Source: Methylococcaceae bacterium UBA662
GTDB lineage: Bacteria > Pseudomonadota > Gammaproteobacteria > Methylococcales > Methylomonadaceae
DNA length: 56,658 nucleotides
Direction: 5' to 3'
Assembly: GCA_002299425.1 (NCBI GenBank)
Contig: DBNW01000008.1
Coordinates: forward strand, 1 to 56,658
Both the position numbers and the translations under genes were made by a program. Position 1 is the stretch's first letter, and the number at the start of each line of letters is the position of its first letter. The notes beneath the pieces were generated by a model. The model was given only the letters and a program-made list of their open reading frames with translations, made no database searches and was not told the origin of the DNA. Positions 24,374 to 33,410 of the stretch are shown here, piece after piece.

Positions 24374-25159
24374 ATGTGGACTTATCCCGTTATTGATCCT
24401 GTTGCCATAAGCCTTGGGCCAATAAAGGTGCATTGGTACGGTTTGATGTATTTGTTAGGTTTCGCCGCAGTTTATGTGTTAGGGCGGCAGCGGGCGGGGT
24501 TGCCTGGTTCGCCGATCAAGCCGGAAGCCATTGAGGATTTGGTCACCTACGGTGCGCTGGGGGTGATTTTGGGCGGACGCCTGGGTTATGTCTTGTTTTA
24601 CAACTTCAGCGAATTTCTCAAAGACCCTTTGATGCTGGTAAAAATTTGGGAAGGGGGCATGTCGTTTCATGGCGGCCTGTTGGGCGTGTTTGCCGCGATG
24701 TGGTTTCTGGCCAAAAAACAACACTGCACACTGTTGCAATTGACCGATGTTATCGCACCGATAGCCCCGATTGGCTTGGGGGCCGGGCGCATTGGCAATT
24801 TTATCAACAGTGAGTTGTGGGGCAGGCCTGCGGATGTGCCGTGGGCGATGGTATTCCCTAATGGCGGCCCGCTAGCGCGGCATCCGTCCCAGCTTTACCA
24901 GGCGTTTTTGGAGGGCTTGGTGTTGTTTGTCATCTTGTGGTGGTATTCCAGCAAACCCCGGCCAGCGATGGCGTGTACCGGTTTGGCGATACTGCTGTAC
25001 GGTTGTTTTCGGTTTTTGGTGGAGTTTTTCCGTATGCCGGATGCCCACTTAGGCTTTGTCGCCTTAGAGTGGGTGACTATGGGGCAGTTGTTGTCGTTGC
25101 CGATGGTCATTGGCGGCGGCTTGATGCTTTATTTTGCTTACCGTAAGGCATTGGTTTAA
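24374..25159 (+). CDS. lgt: Prolipoprotein diacylglyceryl transferase
   Basis: 261-residue polytopic inner-membrane enzyme that transfers diacylglycerol to the lipobox cysteine of prolipoproteins. The Lgt signature GLGAGRIGNFINSELWGRP is intact, as is SFHGGLLGVFAAMWF with the essential histidine. Seven hydrophobic segments can be counted. The start MWTYPVIDPVAISLGPIKVH is the normal family start with a GAGGG site in front. An in-frame extension reaches an ATG at 24245 that also has a strong AAGGAG, but the extra 43 residues do not look like Lgt. A TATAAT box at 24337-24342 fits a promoter within that extension. Confidence 0.95.
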   Translation: MWTYPVIDPVAISLGPIKVHWYGLMYLLGFAAVYVLGRQRAGLPGSPIKPEAIEDLVTYGALGVILGGRLGYVLFYNFSEFLKDPLMLVKIWEGGMSFHGGLLGVFAAMWFLAKKQHCTLLQLTDVIAPIAPIGLGAGRIGNFINSELWGRPADVPWAMVFPNGGPLARHPSQLYQAFLEGLVLFVILWWYSSKPRPAMACTGLAILLYGCFRFLVEFFRMPDAHLGFVALEWVTMGQLLSLPMVIGGGLMLYFAYRKALV

Positions 25160-25194
25160 GGCGTGTTCAAGCCCCTAGAGTAAGGCGGTTGTCG

Positions 25195-28026
25195 TCAGAT
25201 TTCTTGGAAACCGGTACCCGGCAGGTATTCAAACCCGCGGCCGGTGTGCACATCGATGACACTCAAATACGCCCAGCGAGCGGTGAAAAAAGTGTCTAAC
25301 TGTGCTTCGCGCCGCAGCAGGGCGGCCATCACGGTCAGCCGAGTTTCCACGACAATACTCAAGCGCAAGGCTTCGTGACCGTTACATGCCGCAGTGGTAG
25401 TAAGGTTGTAGCGGTAGTCACTGCAGGTACCCGGCGTTAAAGTGAACAAGCCGCCAGGATTGTTAGCCAAGGTTTGGTTGTTGACTTTATTGGCCTGTTG
25501 GGTACTGGCCAAGTAGTGATCCAGATTGATGCCGACCAGTCTGGGCAGGCCGGTTTGCAAAAGGTCTTGGAGGCGGTTGCCGTCGGGGTCTTGGTCAGCG
25601 TCGTAGGACGATAAAAATACCCGGCTGTTAAGCGCTAAACCGTAGCTGAGCTGGCGGCGGCCAATTATCCAAGCGGCCTGCCCGCTGTGGCTGGGCGGCT
25701 TGTTTGGGTGGCGGTCGGCACCGGTTTCTTTTTGCTGGCGTTCTTGTACAGACAGGCGCAGGGCTTGTTGCAGGTTTGATTGCAGGGCTTGCAAAGCGGC
25801 CGATGCCGGTTGCTGAGGGCAGTAACGCCAGTGCAACAAGCCATTGCCATCGTGTTCGGCGGCGACAAAGCGGGTGGTTTCAGGGATGACGATGCCGCGA
25901 GCTAGGAGCAAGGCGCGCGTTGCAGTCTGGTTGAGGAGGGTGGCCAGGGTTTCGGCGTTGTGGCCGTGGCAGCGGCCTTGGCAGGCTTGGCAGACGGCTT
26001 GGCTTGCTGGATCGTCCAGGCTGGCGTGGCCTAGCAACAACACCCAGTCCGCGATATTGGCAGTCAGGCCGATGTCCTGCAAAAATGACGCGGCTTGGGC
26101 GTGTTTGTCCTCTAAGCTGTTAGTGGCTTGGCTGGTGCCAGATTGACTGGCGGTAGCCTGCGTTATTTTAGCCTTAAGCCACCGGGTGAGTGCCCGTTGC
26201 GTTTGTGGCCATAGCGACTGGCCTATCAGGCTTAACAAGGCTATTGGGGCGATGGCGTTGATGGCTAAGAACGCACCGGCTAAGCCTAATCGCTGTTGCC
26301 ATCGGCGCAGCACCCTCGGCAGAGGGGTGTGCCGACGACCCGCCGGCAGCAGCGGAGCATGGGCTAAAAATCCGTTGCTGCCGAACGTTTCGATGTTAGG
26401 GGAGAGTGCTTCTAGGTGGCGGCGCAGGCCTTCTTCCCGGTTATCTAGGCAAAATACCGCTTGTGCCAAGGGAAGCCTTGCTGGCCGCTTTGAGATGGCC
26501 TGGGTGTTTGCTGTTAGGGCGGCTGCCAGTTGTTGGCGGTAATGGTGCTCGAATGCGTACAGCCATATTTTGCCGCGTTCGTCGGCGGTAAAAGCATCGG
26601 CGCGTGGTAACAGGCTTAACAACTCGTTTCGCTCCAGGTGTTCAACCGTTAGAGCACTTAGCCCTGCGTGTTGGCACAGCCGGAACAAGCGCCAGCCGTC
26701 ATGGGTAAAAGAGTCCGAGGCCTGCCTGCAATGCAGCAAGTCGGCCAGTTTTTGCCAATCACTGCGACAGTGCCGTTCAGAGCCGGCGCGCAGAATCAAA
26801 GCTTCGGCTAAGGTTGCCAATTGTTCAGGAAGCTGGCCTTGGTAAAGGTGTTTTCTGACCAAAAATTCGGACAGGTTCTTGCGAAAATAAGCAGTCAGTG
26901 TGCTGATCTTGGCTTCCACTTGCCAAAGTTCCTGACAAACTTGGTTGAGCCACAACCGGTCTAGCACCAGACGAATCGCTAAATAATCGGTTAAGGTCAG
27001 GTAACGGCCCGTTTCGAGGTGCTTTAGCCGGACAACCCAGTGCAGGCAGTCTGGAAAATTCACTGCCAGGCGCAGCAAATAGCCTTCCCAGCCGTTTTTT
27101 GGGATGCCCAGTTTTAGCAATTGCTGGTGGATGCAGTCTGCGGCGTGTTCTGGCAAATCGGCGATTATTTCCTGCCAGTCGGGCAGTTGGTGTAAAAGCA
27201 GGCCGGCATCGAAGGCGATGGTTGCCCGCCAGGCGGGGTAAAGCCCGGTTTTGGCCACATTGGGCCAACGCCAGCTAGGCTCTTTAAAGCCTAGGGCGGG
27301 GCCGAGGATGCAAAGCAGCTGCGCGTGCACCGTGGCTGAGGTGTCGTGTCCGCTTAAGGCTAGGACAAAATCCGGCAGGCTCTTCTGCGGTCCTATCTCG
27401 GCTAGCATCAGGTCAAGTTCCCGTGTCGCGTGTTGTCGGGTTTGGTCGTGCCGGGACGCTAGGGTGGCAGGGTTATCCACCGTGGTCTCGGCCGGGCTAG
27501 GGGCGGTTTCTGGTAAGGCCAATTGGGTGCACAACGCCTGCCATAATTGGTGGGCGGCATCGGCCTGCGAGCTGCCCAGCAGGAAGTTTTTGCGTACCGC
27601 TTCTGGAGCATCCGCTTGCATGCGCTTAAGTGCCTTAAGCTCGTGGTTTTGCCAAGGCCAGTAGCCGCTATTGAAACATGGCAGATCGTATTGCAGGATT
27701 ACCCGGAAAAAGCTTTCCCGGATGGCTTTAGGCAAAGGCTTTGCGGTGTGCAAGACGGTCTGCTGGGCAAAAGCAGCATTTAAGTCGGCATCGTTAATTC
27801 GGCCTTGTCGGTAGAGGCTGCGGTATGTTTGCTCAGGCAGGTAGGGCGGGATGTCGGTTTGGCATTCTAATTCGGCTAACCACAGGTCGAAACCCGATGC
27901 TAGGAAAGGGGCTAGGTTGTGCCAGGACTGCTCGGCTAACGGTGTCAGTAGGCGTGCCTCCAGCCGCGCCAAAATAGCGGTAATTTCCTGACGGTGTTCG
28001 GTGGGGTCAGCGGCGTTGTCGGGCAT
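25195..28026 (-). CDS. dabA: DabA-family inorganic carbon transporter subunit (DUF2309/UPF0753)
   Basis: 943-residue member of the DUF2309 family, whose characterised member DabA works with a membrane partner to drive energy-coupled CO2-to-bicarbonate conversion. It uses a beta-carbonic-anhydrase-like zinc site. Candidate ligands are in QAVFCLDNREEGLRRHLEAL (C526, D528), LLLGHASLDD (H667) and CQACQGRCHG (C679/C682). The usual C-x-D-x-R spacing is kept, although the third motif is less glycine rich than in typical DabA. ETFGSNGFL and the late LNLDHY-like region also fit. It starts 4 nt after the NuoM-like gene, so the two form a DAB-type pair. In this host it would feed bicarbonate to carboxylating enzymes. 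Confidence 0.85.
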   Translation of the reverse strand: MPDNAADPTEHRQEITAILARLEARLLTPLAEQSWHNLAPFLASGFDLWLAELECQTDIPPYLPEQTYRSLYRQGRINDADLNAAFAQQTVLHTAKPLPKAIRESFFRVILQYDLPCFNSGYWPWQNHELKALKRMQADAPEAVRKNFLLGSSQADAAHQLWQALCTQLALPETAPSPAETTVDNPATLASRHDQTRQHATRELDLMLAEIGPQKSLPDFVLALSGHDTSATVHAQLLCILGPALGFKEPSWRWPNVAKTGLYPAWRATIAFDAGLLLHQLPDWQEIIADLPEHAADCIHQQLLKLGIPKNGWEGYLLRLAVNFPDCLHWVVRLKHLETGRYLTLTDYLAIRLVLDRLWLNQVCQELWQVEAKISTLTAYFRKNLSEFLVRKHLYQGQLPEQLATLAEALILRAGSERHCRSDWQKLADLLHCRQASDSFTHDGWRLFRLCQHAGLSALTVEHLERNELLSLLPRADAFTADERGKIWLYAFEHHYRQQLAAALTANTQAISKRPARLPLAQAVFCLDNREEGLRRHLEALSPNIETFGSNGFLAHAPLLPAGRRHTPLPRVLRRWQQRLGLAGAFLAINAIAPIALLSLIGQSLWPQTQRALTRWLKAKITQATASQSGTSQATNSLEDKHAQAASFLQDIGLTANIADWVLLLGHASLDDPASQAVCQACQGRCHGHNAETLATLLNQTATRALLLARGIVIPETTRFVAAEHDGNGLLHWRYCPQQPASAALQALQSNLQQALRLSVQERQQKETGADRHPNKPPSHSGQAAWIIGRRQLSYGLALNSRVFLSSYDADQDPDGNRLQDLLQTGLPRLVGINLDHYLASTQQANKVNNQTLANNPGGLFTLTPGTCSDYRYNLTTTAACNGHEALRLSIVVETRLTVMAALLRREAQLDTFFTARWAYLSVIDVHTGRGFEYLPGTGFQEI

Positions 28027-28030
28027 GGTG

Positions 28031-29503
28031 CTATAAAGTTTGCGAATGGCTGCTGGGGCTTATTTTTTTGACAGTGGCCGCCGATAAGTGCAACCAAGGC
28101 GAGGGCATAAGCCCCAGCAAAACGATGGCCGCCACCAGCACACCCGCTAGGGTGAATTCAACGCGGGCTAACTCTTTGGGTGGCACCGGGCATTGCTGGG
28201 CGGAGCCGAGGCACAGTTGGTTCAGGGTGCGGGTTAGGTAGGCGGCGGTAATCAGCCCGGTCAATAAAAAAACAGCGGTCACTAGATAATGGCGCTGGGC
28301 ATTGCCGATTAAGGTGTGGATGCTGGCAATGAATCCGATTGTACCAGGCAGTGCCATGGCCGCTAACAAGGACAACACCATTAACGCGGAAAACTTAGGC
28401 GAGGCCTTAAAACCCGGGTTGAACGCGAACAGATTGCGGGTACTGGTTTGCCGGTACAGCGGGCCAATTAGTAGGAATAAGACCGCAGCAATGAGGCCGT
28501 GGGCGACCATCTGTAAAACTGCGCCGGTGAGTCCGGTATCGTTCAGGCTGGCTATGCCCAGCAAAACAACGGCCATCTGGCTGATGGACCAGTAAGCCAA
28601 CATGGCTTTTAGCTCGGTCTGTCGCCATGCCAGTAAGCTGCCATAAATCATGCCGAACAAGGCTAGTGTTGTCATTAGCGGTTGCAGGGCTTGGGCGGCG
28701 TCCGGCAACATGACCACGGCCCGGGTCAGGCCATAGCCGCCCATCTTAAGAAAAACCCCTGAAATTAAAATGTTAACAGCACCAGGGGCGGCGGTTTGTG
28801 CTAACGGTAGCCAACCGTGCAAGGGAAATAGCGCCATGTTGACGCCAAAGCCTAACAAAAACCCTAACAGCACCAGAATTTGTTGGTTCTTTGGCATAGC
28901 CTTGGCCACCTGAAAAATGGGCACTGCGACCGGGCCGTCTTGCTGTAGGCCAAATTGGCTGATGGCCAGCAAGCTGATCAGCAAAAATACCGAACCGCCC
29001 ATCAGGTACGTTGCAAACCGCAGGCTAGCGGCATGGCGGCGCAGTTCGCCCCAGCGATTCATCAAGAAAAACAGGGGGATTAAAGTTAATTGCCAAAAAA
29101 GAAAAAACAAAGCCCAGTCTTGCGTTAAAAACACCCCTAACAGCCCAGATTCAATCAGCAATAGACACAAACAATGGCCTTTTGCGCTGGTGTTAGCGGG
29201 GCATGAAATGGCCAAGGTGATGGTCGTTAGCAGGCAGGTGAGCAGCAGCAAAGGCAGCGAAAGACCGTCCACGCCTAGGGCGTAGGCACTGCCTAAGGCT
29301 GGGTTTAGCGGGAAGTATTCATGGAATTGCAATTGCCCGTTGTTGGGGTCGTATTGGCTCAGTAGCCAGCCCGCTAGGAGCAGACAAAAAGTGCTGCAAG
29401 CGTTGGCAACCAGCCGGGTCAACACGATGTTTTCTCGGGGGATGGCGGCCAACAACAAAGCCCCTAGGGCTGGAGTCCAAAGCAGCAGGCTGAGTATCCC
29501 CAT
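28031..29503 (-). CDS. dabB: DabB-type membrane subunit, NuoM-like proton-translocating protein
   Basis: 490-residue integral membrane protein of the proton-antiporter M family. MGILSLLLWTPALGALLLAA is the chosen start (the open frame reaches 29542). Fourteen or so hydrophobic segments are visible. FPLHGWLPLAQTAAPGAVNI, ISGVFLKMGGYGLTRA, LKAMLAYWSISQMAVVLLGI and VLQMVAHGLIAAVLFLLIG correspond to the conserved NuoM/NuoL channel helices, with wording closer to NuoM than NuoL. No other complex I genes are present; directly upstream of dabA, it is the likely membrane partner that couples ion flux to carbon uptake. Confidence 0.85.
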   Translation of the reverse strand: MGILSLLLWTPALGALLLAAIPRENIVLTRLVANACSTFCLLLAGWLLSQYDPNNGQLQFHEYFPLNPALGSAYALGVDGLSLPLLLLTCLLTTITLAISCPANTSAKGHCLCLLLIESGLLGVFLTQDWALFFLFWQLTLIPLFFLMNRWGELRRHAASLRFATYLMGGSVFLLISLLAISQFGLQQDGPVAVPIFQVAKAMPKNQQILVLLGFLLGFGVNMALFPLHGWLPLAQTAAPGAVNILISGVFLKMGGYGLTRAVVMLPDAAQALQPLMTTLALFGMIYGSLLAWRQTELKAMLAYWSISQMAVVLLGIASLNDTGLTGAVLQMVAHGLIAAVLFLLIGPLYRQTSTRNLFAFNPGFKASPKFSALMVLSLLAAMALPGTIGFIASIHTLIGNAQRHYLVTAVFLLTGLITAAYLTRTLNQLCLGSAQQCPVPPKELARVEFTLAGVLVAAIVLLGLMPSPWLHLSAATVKKISPSSHSQTL

Positions 29504-29579
29504 AATGGTGTGATTTTGATAGTGAATGGCGGGTGTTAGCACCCAAGCTTAGCAAGTTTAAGTCTGTTTGGACAAGTGC

Positions 29580-30551
29580 TTACAGCAAGTCTTGGTGGCT
29601 AGAGCGGGCCTGCTCGTCGAGTGCTTGCAGCGTTGTTCGCGCATTCCCCAACAAGGTTGCACGCAGCAGCTCATCTTTGGCCAGTTCAGTCAGTGCCGCC
29701 ACCCACGCTTTAGGGTCTAGCTCAACCACTAGGCCGTCGTGGCGGTGCTGCACCACATCGGCGCAGGCACTGCTTGGGGAATAAATACCCACCGCACCGC
29801 AACGGGTGATGTCAAAGAACTTGGTGTAGGAACGGGCCTTGTTAAAAGGCGACGACAACAGCGGGTTTAGCCCGATATGGCGCGGTTGCAGGGATAAAAA
29901 GGCTTGGTAACTCAGCCAGGGCATGGGGTGAACGACTGTGGTGCGGGGCAGTTTTTTATACAACCTATTCACCGAGTAACCGCCGATTATTTCAAAGCAA
30001 AACCGCTCGTTTTCCGCCAGAGCCTGGGTCATGACCGGCAGCAACCAGTGGGCATCCTGCTTGTGTGAGGCCGAGCCATGATAAAACACCCGCAGCCATT
30101 CAGGCGGTGCAGGCGGGGGTGCTGGTAACACCCGCATGGCCGGCCAGCCGGCGTATTTTTGGTGCAGGTACGGCGTTGACACCCACAATTGCGCGTGGTG
30201 TGTTTTCAGCCAAGCCAAATGCCGGGTAGACAGCCGCGCCAGTTTAAACCGGTAACGCCAAGGCATCCCTTGGGCGGCTTTAAAATCCAGCAGGTCGTCG
30301 TCCATAAAAAAAACCAGCTTGGCCAGCTTAGGACGCACCGCTTCGATCAGTTTTAGCCACGCTTGAGGGATGTAGCGGACGAAAATGACGACGGCATCGG
30401 TCAGGTCTTCGGGAGCAGGCAGGTCGGTGAAGTTGCAAGGGATAATTCGATGCCTGCCGCTTGCCAAAAGTGGGCTGATAAAAAAATCGGTAGAGGGGTT
30501 GGGGCGTTCTTGGACAACGTAAACAACGAACGGGCTATTATCAGGAGGCAT
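29580..30551 (-). CDS. Putative GT-B glycosyltransferase
   Basis: 323-residue protein with a GT-B-like layout: the N-terminal half contains KLVFFMDDDLLDFKAAQGMP, and the C-terminal half has LRVFYHGSASHKQDAHWLLP, FEIIGGYSV and SYTKFFDITRCGAVGIYSPS, like the nucleotide-sugar-binding half of family 1/4 transferases. Donor and acceptor are unknown. It belongs to a minus-strand run with a sulfotransferase-like gene and a GT2-type gene. Its ATG overlaps the end of a 45-codon ORF, so translation is probably coupled. Confidence 0.65.
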   Translation of the reverse strand: MPPDNSPFVVYVVQERPNPSTDFFISPLLASGRHRIIPCNFTDLPAPEDLTDAVVIFVRYIPQAWLKLIEAVRPKLAKLVFFMDDDLLDFKAAQGMPWRYRFKLARLSTRHLAWLKTHHAQLWVSTPYLHQKYAGWPAMRVLPAPPPAPPEWLRVFYHGSASHKQDAHWLLPVMTQALAENERFCFEIIGGYSVNRLYKKLPRTTVVHPMPWLSYQAFLSLQPRHIGLNPLLSSPFNKARSYTKFFDITRCGAVGIYSPSSACADVVQHRHDGLVVELDPKAWVAALTELAKDELLRATLLGNARTTLQALDEQARSSHQDLL

Positions 30552-30678
30552 TGATTAATAGTTCGTTGGCAAAACGACGGGCCCACTCGGTGCTTTGCTT
30601 ATTGCTGATTTTTTCAAAATTTGAGATTTGCTCGGGAAAATGCAGCTTTTCCGTGTTTTTGCACGAGGATGGGGTCAT
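30541..30678 (-). CDS. 45-residue ORF overlapping both neighbouring glycosyltransferase genes
   Basis: The frame reads MTPSSCKNTEKLHFPEQISN, then FEKISNKQSTEWARRFANEL and LINAS. Its ATG overlaps the upstream GT2-type stop (ATGA) and its TGA lies 11 nt inside the next gene, so it bridges the two in a coupled chain. The segment STEWARRFANELL looks like a helical glycosyltransferase tail, so it could be a leftover C-terminus instead of an independent peptide. Not recognised. Confidence 0.4.
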   Translation of the reverse strand: MTPSSCKNTEKLHFPEQISNFEKISNKQSTEWARRFANELLINAS

Positions 30679-31889
30679 TTTTCAAAGTGGGAAGTAATGA
30701 GCCGTAATGTTTGTTTAAGTTGCCTGGCAGAGGAGGGTTGTTCGGTGTCAATAAGGTACTGGAGTGTGGTTTTGATTAAATCATCCATCGGCAAGGGGTC
30801 AAGTACGGTGGTTGTACGGAGTGCATTTTTGATTTTGTTATAAAAATGCTTATGCAGTGCCGCTTCGCCTAACTCCAGGTATTGGGCATAGATTTTTTCT
30901 TTGATTTCGCCGCCTGCGTGCATGAAGCCTTGCTGCCTGGCAGACAATTTCGCTTTACCCAGATTGATAAATTTGCTTTTGTGTTGCGTACAGGACCTTA
31001 TGCGGAACTCTCGGTAGATAAGGTCTAAGTTGCAGTAGTAGTTTTCAACTTCTTTGTTTTCTTTGGTGAACAGATGGTGGTTGCCTTGACTTACATTGAA
31101 ATCGAGGTTTGCCCTCATAATAATTTTTGCTGAGACGTGTGTGATGGGTGTCCGGTGTTTCATGCGACGGAAAAAAAAAGCATTATTCCTTTCCCGTTCG
31201 CCGGGTATTAAGTTGTAAAAGCTTTTGGCTACGATAATAGCGTCGATATTTTTGGGGACGGCGTTGAAAAAATCGTCAAGAGGTTGTTTCGGGCATAAAA
31301 ATTCATCGCCATCAACTAAGGCGATCCACTCTAAATCACTCCAAATAGACAGGGCAAAACGGCAGGCACCCGTGGTTTTTTTTCCTTGGTAGTGGGCTAC
31401 AACGGGGTCGTGTAGCACAAAAACTTCAGCATCTGAAAAGATTTTTTCAAATGCTCGAATTAATTTTAACGTATTGTCTGTTGATAAGTTGTTTATTATG
31501 AAGAATTTACGAAAGCCCAGCGTGTAATGCCAAAGTAAATTAAAAAAGATAATGTCTTGTTCGTCTTTGACAATCGCTACAAAGGCGGCTTTTTCTAAGG
31601 GGCGGGTGTTTGTTGGGCAGACGGCTACGGGAGTAGATAACTCGTAACCGACAAAACTTTTGGCCAATGTGTAGTTGTAGGGGTCTAGTTGCTTGATGTT
31701 GTCGATTTCAGTAACGCGTTGGTATTGATGGTTGTCCATCAAAAAATTAGCCAGCACTTTAGCGACACTGGTATGACGCACCGCCAAATTAGCCGTTTCC
31801 AGCAAGGCAATGGCTTGCTCCAGTTGTTGGGTCTTTTTTAGCTCGTGCGCTTTAGCTAGAACAGCCGGGACGTTAGGTTGCACAGTCAT
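30675..31889 (-). CDS. Family 2-type glycosyltransferase with N-terminal helical repeats
   Basis: 404-residue protein. Residues 1-75 are helical and TPR-like (VLAKAHELKKTQQLEQAIAL). The catalytic part follows: AAFVAIVKDEQDIIFFNLLW, FFIINNLSTDNTLKLIRAFE and the metal-binding WIALVDGDEFLCP with a D-x-D core. It matches the GT2-like group that includes DUF23/GT92-type enzymes. It overlaps the preceding sulfotransferase-like gene by 17 bp. The role is probably in surface glycan assembly; the linkage is unknown. Confidence 0.75.
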   Translation of the reverse strand: MTVQPNVPAVLAKAHELKKTQQLEQAIALLETANLAVRHTSVAKVLANFLMDNHQYQRVTEIDNIKQLDPYNYTLAKSFVGYELSTPVAVCPTNTRPLEKAAFVAIVKDEQDIIFFNLLWHYTLGFRKFFIINNLSTDNTLKLIRAFEKIFSDAEVFVLHDPVVAHYQGKKTTGACRFALSIWSDLEWIALVDGDEFLCPKQPLDDFFNAVPKNIDAIIVAKSFYNLIPGERERNNAFFFRRMKHRTPITHVSAKIIMRANLDFNVSQGNHHLFTKENKEVENYYCNLDLIYREFRIRSCTQHKSKFINLGKAKLSARQQGFMHAGGEIKEKIYAQYLELGEAALHKHFYNKIKNALRTTTVLDPLPMDDLIKTTLQYLIDTEQPSSARQLKQTLRLITSHFEK

Positions 31890-32829
31890 TAAGCTCCAGA
31901 TTGTGGATCAGTTTGTCAAATAATTCTTTGTCAAAATCATCATAAAAATCAACATACTGATTATTTTCTTCAGTATTTTCTGGCGCACAAAAACGGTCGA
32001 ATCCAAAGTTCGCTACGATAAAATTATTAGTAAACCGATTCCTTGCCCAAATTTTTTTTCGGTCTGCGTATGAAAGCACTGTGGTTGCGTTTGAGAATGT
32101 ATCGGAGAGCGTTTTTATTGCACGCTGCCTTTGTTCCATGTTGAGTGGAAATCGATTCAGCCTGGCCATGTAAAGAGTCGCTTCGCTAGGCAGACTGGGG
32201 TTTGAATGCTGTTTTTTTGGGTAAGAAAATGAATCGTCTAACGTTAACCCTAAAATAGCAAAAAACCGGTTAAATATACTTAGCGGGTCTTGGCAGCACA
32301 GTTCGTAATTTATGGCGTGTATGGCGTTTTTGCCGAACTCTCCTCCCCAAAAACGGCACAGTTGCTTGTAGTCGAAGCGGTGGCTGAAGTCAATATCAAA
32401 GTAAAACTTGTAAATGCTATGGCGGTATTGGGTGTTAGCGTGCTTGATGTGCTGGTTGTACTCGGATTCGAGCAAGGTATCTTGTCTTCGAAGAAAAACA
32501 ATAATTTTGTAAGTATGTTCTCCAAGCACGTTTTTTAGGTTTTTTAGGCAATTAACGTCTCTAATGAACTCAAATTCCTCTGAGCTTAGAATAATACTGC
32601 TGCATTTTTTTTTGTTTGCCGCATCCATAACCGCACTCATTAAGTCGGCCAACTCGCCAGTCTCTTTTTTTTTGGCCGCCCAAGCAATTTGATGGTGTCC
32701 TGCATCCACCACCCCTTCGGTAGGGTAGTAAAAGCCGTGCTCTTGCAGCTTGTCCTTGTTTTGTTGGAAAAAATACTGGAGTGCGGTGCTGCCGGTTTTG
32801 TGTGTGCCGATGTGAATATAGAAGTTCAT
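31873..32829 (-). CDS. Sulfotransferase-like protein
   Basis: 318-residue protein with the PAPS-binding 5' loop at the very N-terminus (FYIHIGTHKTGSTALQYFF) and a plausible 3'-phosphate segment (KIIVFLRRQDTLLESEYNQH). This is the pattern of bacterial sulfotransferases acting on carbohydrates or lipids. It is the first gene of a minus-strand unit with a GT2-type and a GT-B-type transferase, consistent with sulfation of a surface glycan. G+C is visibly lower here than in flanking genes, a common feature of exchanged glycan loci. Confidence 0.75.
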   Translation of the reverse strand: MNFYIHIGTHKTGSTALQYFFQQNKDKLQEHGFYYPTEGVVDAGHHQIAWAAKKKETGELADLMSAVMDAANKKKCSSIILSSEEFEFIRDVNCLKNLKNVLGEHTYKIIVFLRRQDTLLESEYNQHIKHANTQYRHSIYKFYFDIDFSHRFDYKQLCRFWGGEFGKNAIHAINYELCCQDPLSIFNRFFAILGLTLDDSFSYPKKQHSNPSLPSEATLYMARLNRFPLNMEQRQRAIKTLSDTFSNATTVLSYADRKKIWARNRFTNNFIVANFGFDRFCAPENTEENNQYVDFYDDFDKELFDKLIHNLELNDCAT

Positions 32830-33051
32830 TTAAGTGAGGACAATGCCCGTGGGTTTTAGGGGTGTTTTTTATTGCCGACTTTGTAGTTTTGGTTGTGTTT
32901 CAGGCGGGTGTTCTGTGTTGGTTTTTTCTAGGGACAGCAAGCGGCTAATGCAGAACCGTCTCGTGGTGCGTTAGGGTAATAAATTTTGGTTTAGGGTAGT
33001 GGCTGTTTAGCGGGTGCAAGATACAACCGTGTATTCGTGCAGCATCTACCC

Positions 33052-33120
33052 GGGTACTGGCAACGCCCTGATACCTTTTTCAAAGAAAAACAGTGGCGTT
33101 GTTGCGAGTGTCCAGTACCC
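33052..33120. repeat. Long bulged hairpin downstream of the HU-like gene
   Basis: GGGTACTGG (33052-33060) pairs with CCAGTACCC (33112-33120), and directly inside it CAACGCC (33061-33067) pairs with GGCGTTG (33095-33101), leaving a 10-nt bulge on one side. The structure starts 8 bases below the HU-like stop. It may act as a terminator or 3' stabiliser, but it lacks a clean T-run. The rest of the 32830-33128 gap shows nothing else. Confidence 0.5.
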
Positions 33121-33128
33121 TGTGGTCA

Positions 33129-33410
33129 TTATTTTTTGACGCGAAATACAACTCGCCGGCGTACTTCTTCGGTGCCGTCGTCTTTTGTAATGGTTTTTTC
33201 GGTGATGACAAACAGGCCTAGACCCCTGACGTTAATGCGTCCTGGTGCGGCTGTGGCGATTTGGGTTTTTAGTTCGGAAAAAAGAGACTGGGTTAGGGTT
33301 ACAGCCCGGTTTTTGTTTATTTTTCCCAGCGTGTCTGGGTGGCTTGTTTGAAGCGATGCAACCAGTTCGGTAGCTTTGACTTGGTTGGTGGTTGGTACGG
33401 CTTCTGACAT
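33129..33410 (-). CDS. HU/IHF-like DNA-binding protein
   Basis: 93-residue basic protein with HU-family architecture: a helical N-terminal half (KATELVASLQ, TQSLFSELKTQIATAA) and the strand-turn PGRINVRGLGLFVITEKTIT that in HU precedes the DNA-binding arms, then a basic RRRVVFRVKK end. The arm region is short and the usual RNPxTG proline motif is not seen, so it is a divergent member. It could act as a local nucleoid protein. The unknown 122-residue gene lies upstream on the same strand. Confidence 0.6.
   Translation of the reverse strand: MSEAVPTTNQVKATELVASLQTSHPDTLGKINKNRAVTLTQSLFSELKTQIATAAPGRINVRGLGLFVITEKTITKDDGTEEVRRRVVFRVKK

Noticed and set aside
29531..29544. GGGTG-TTAG-CACCC hairpin upstream of dabB
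   Set aside because: Five-bp stem without T-run; likely chance.
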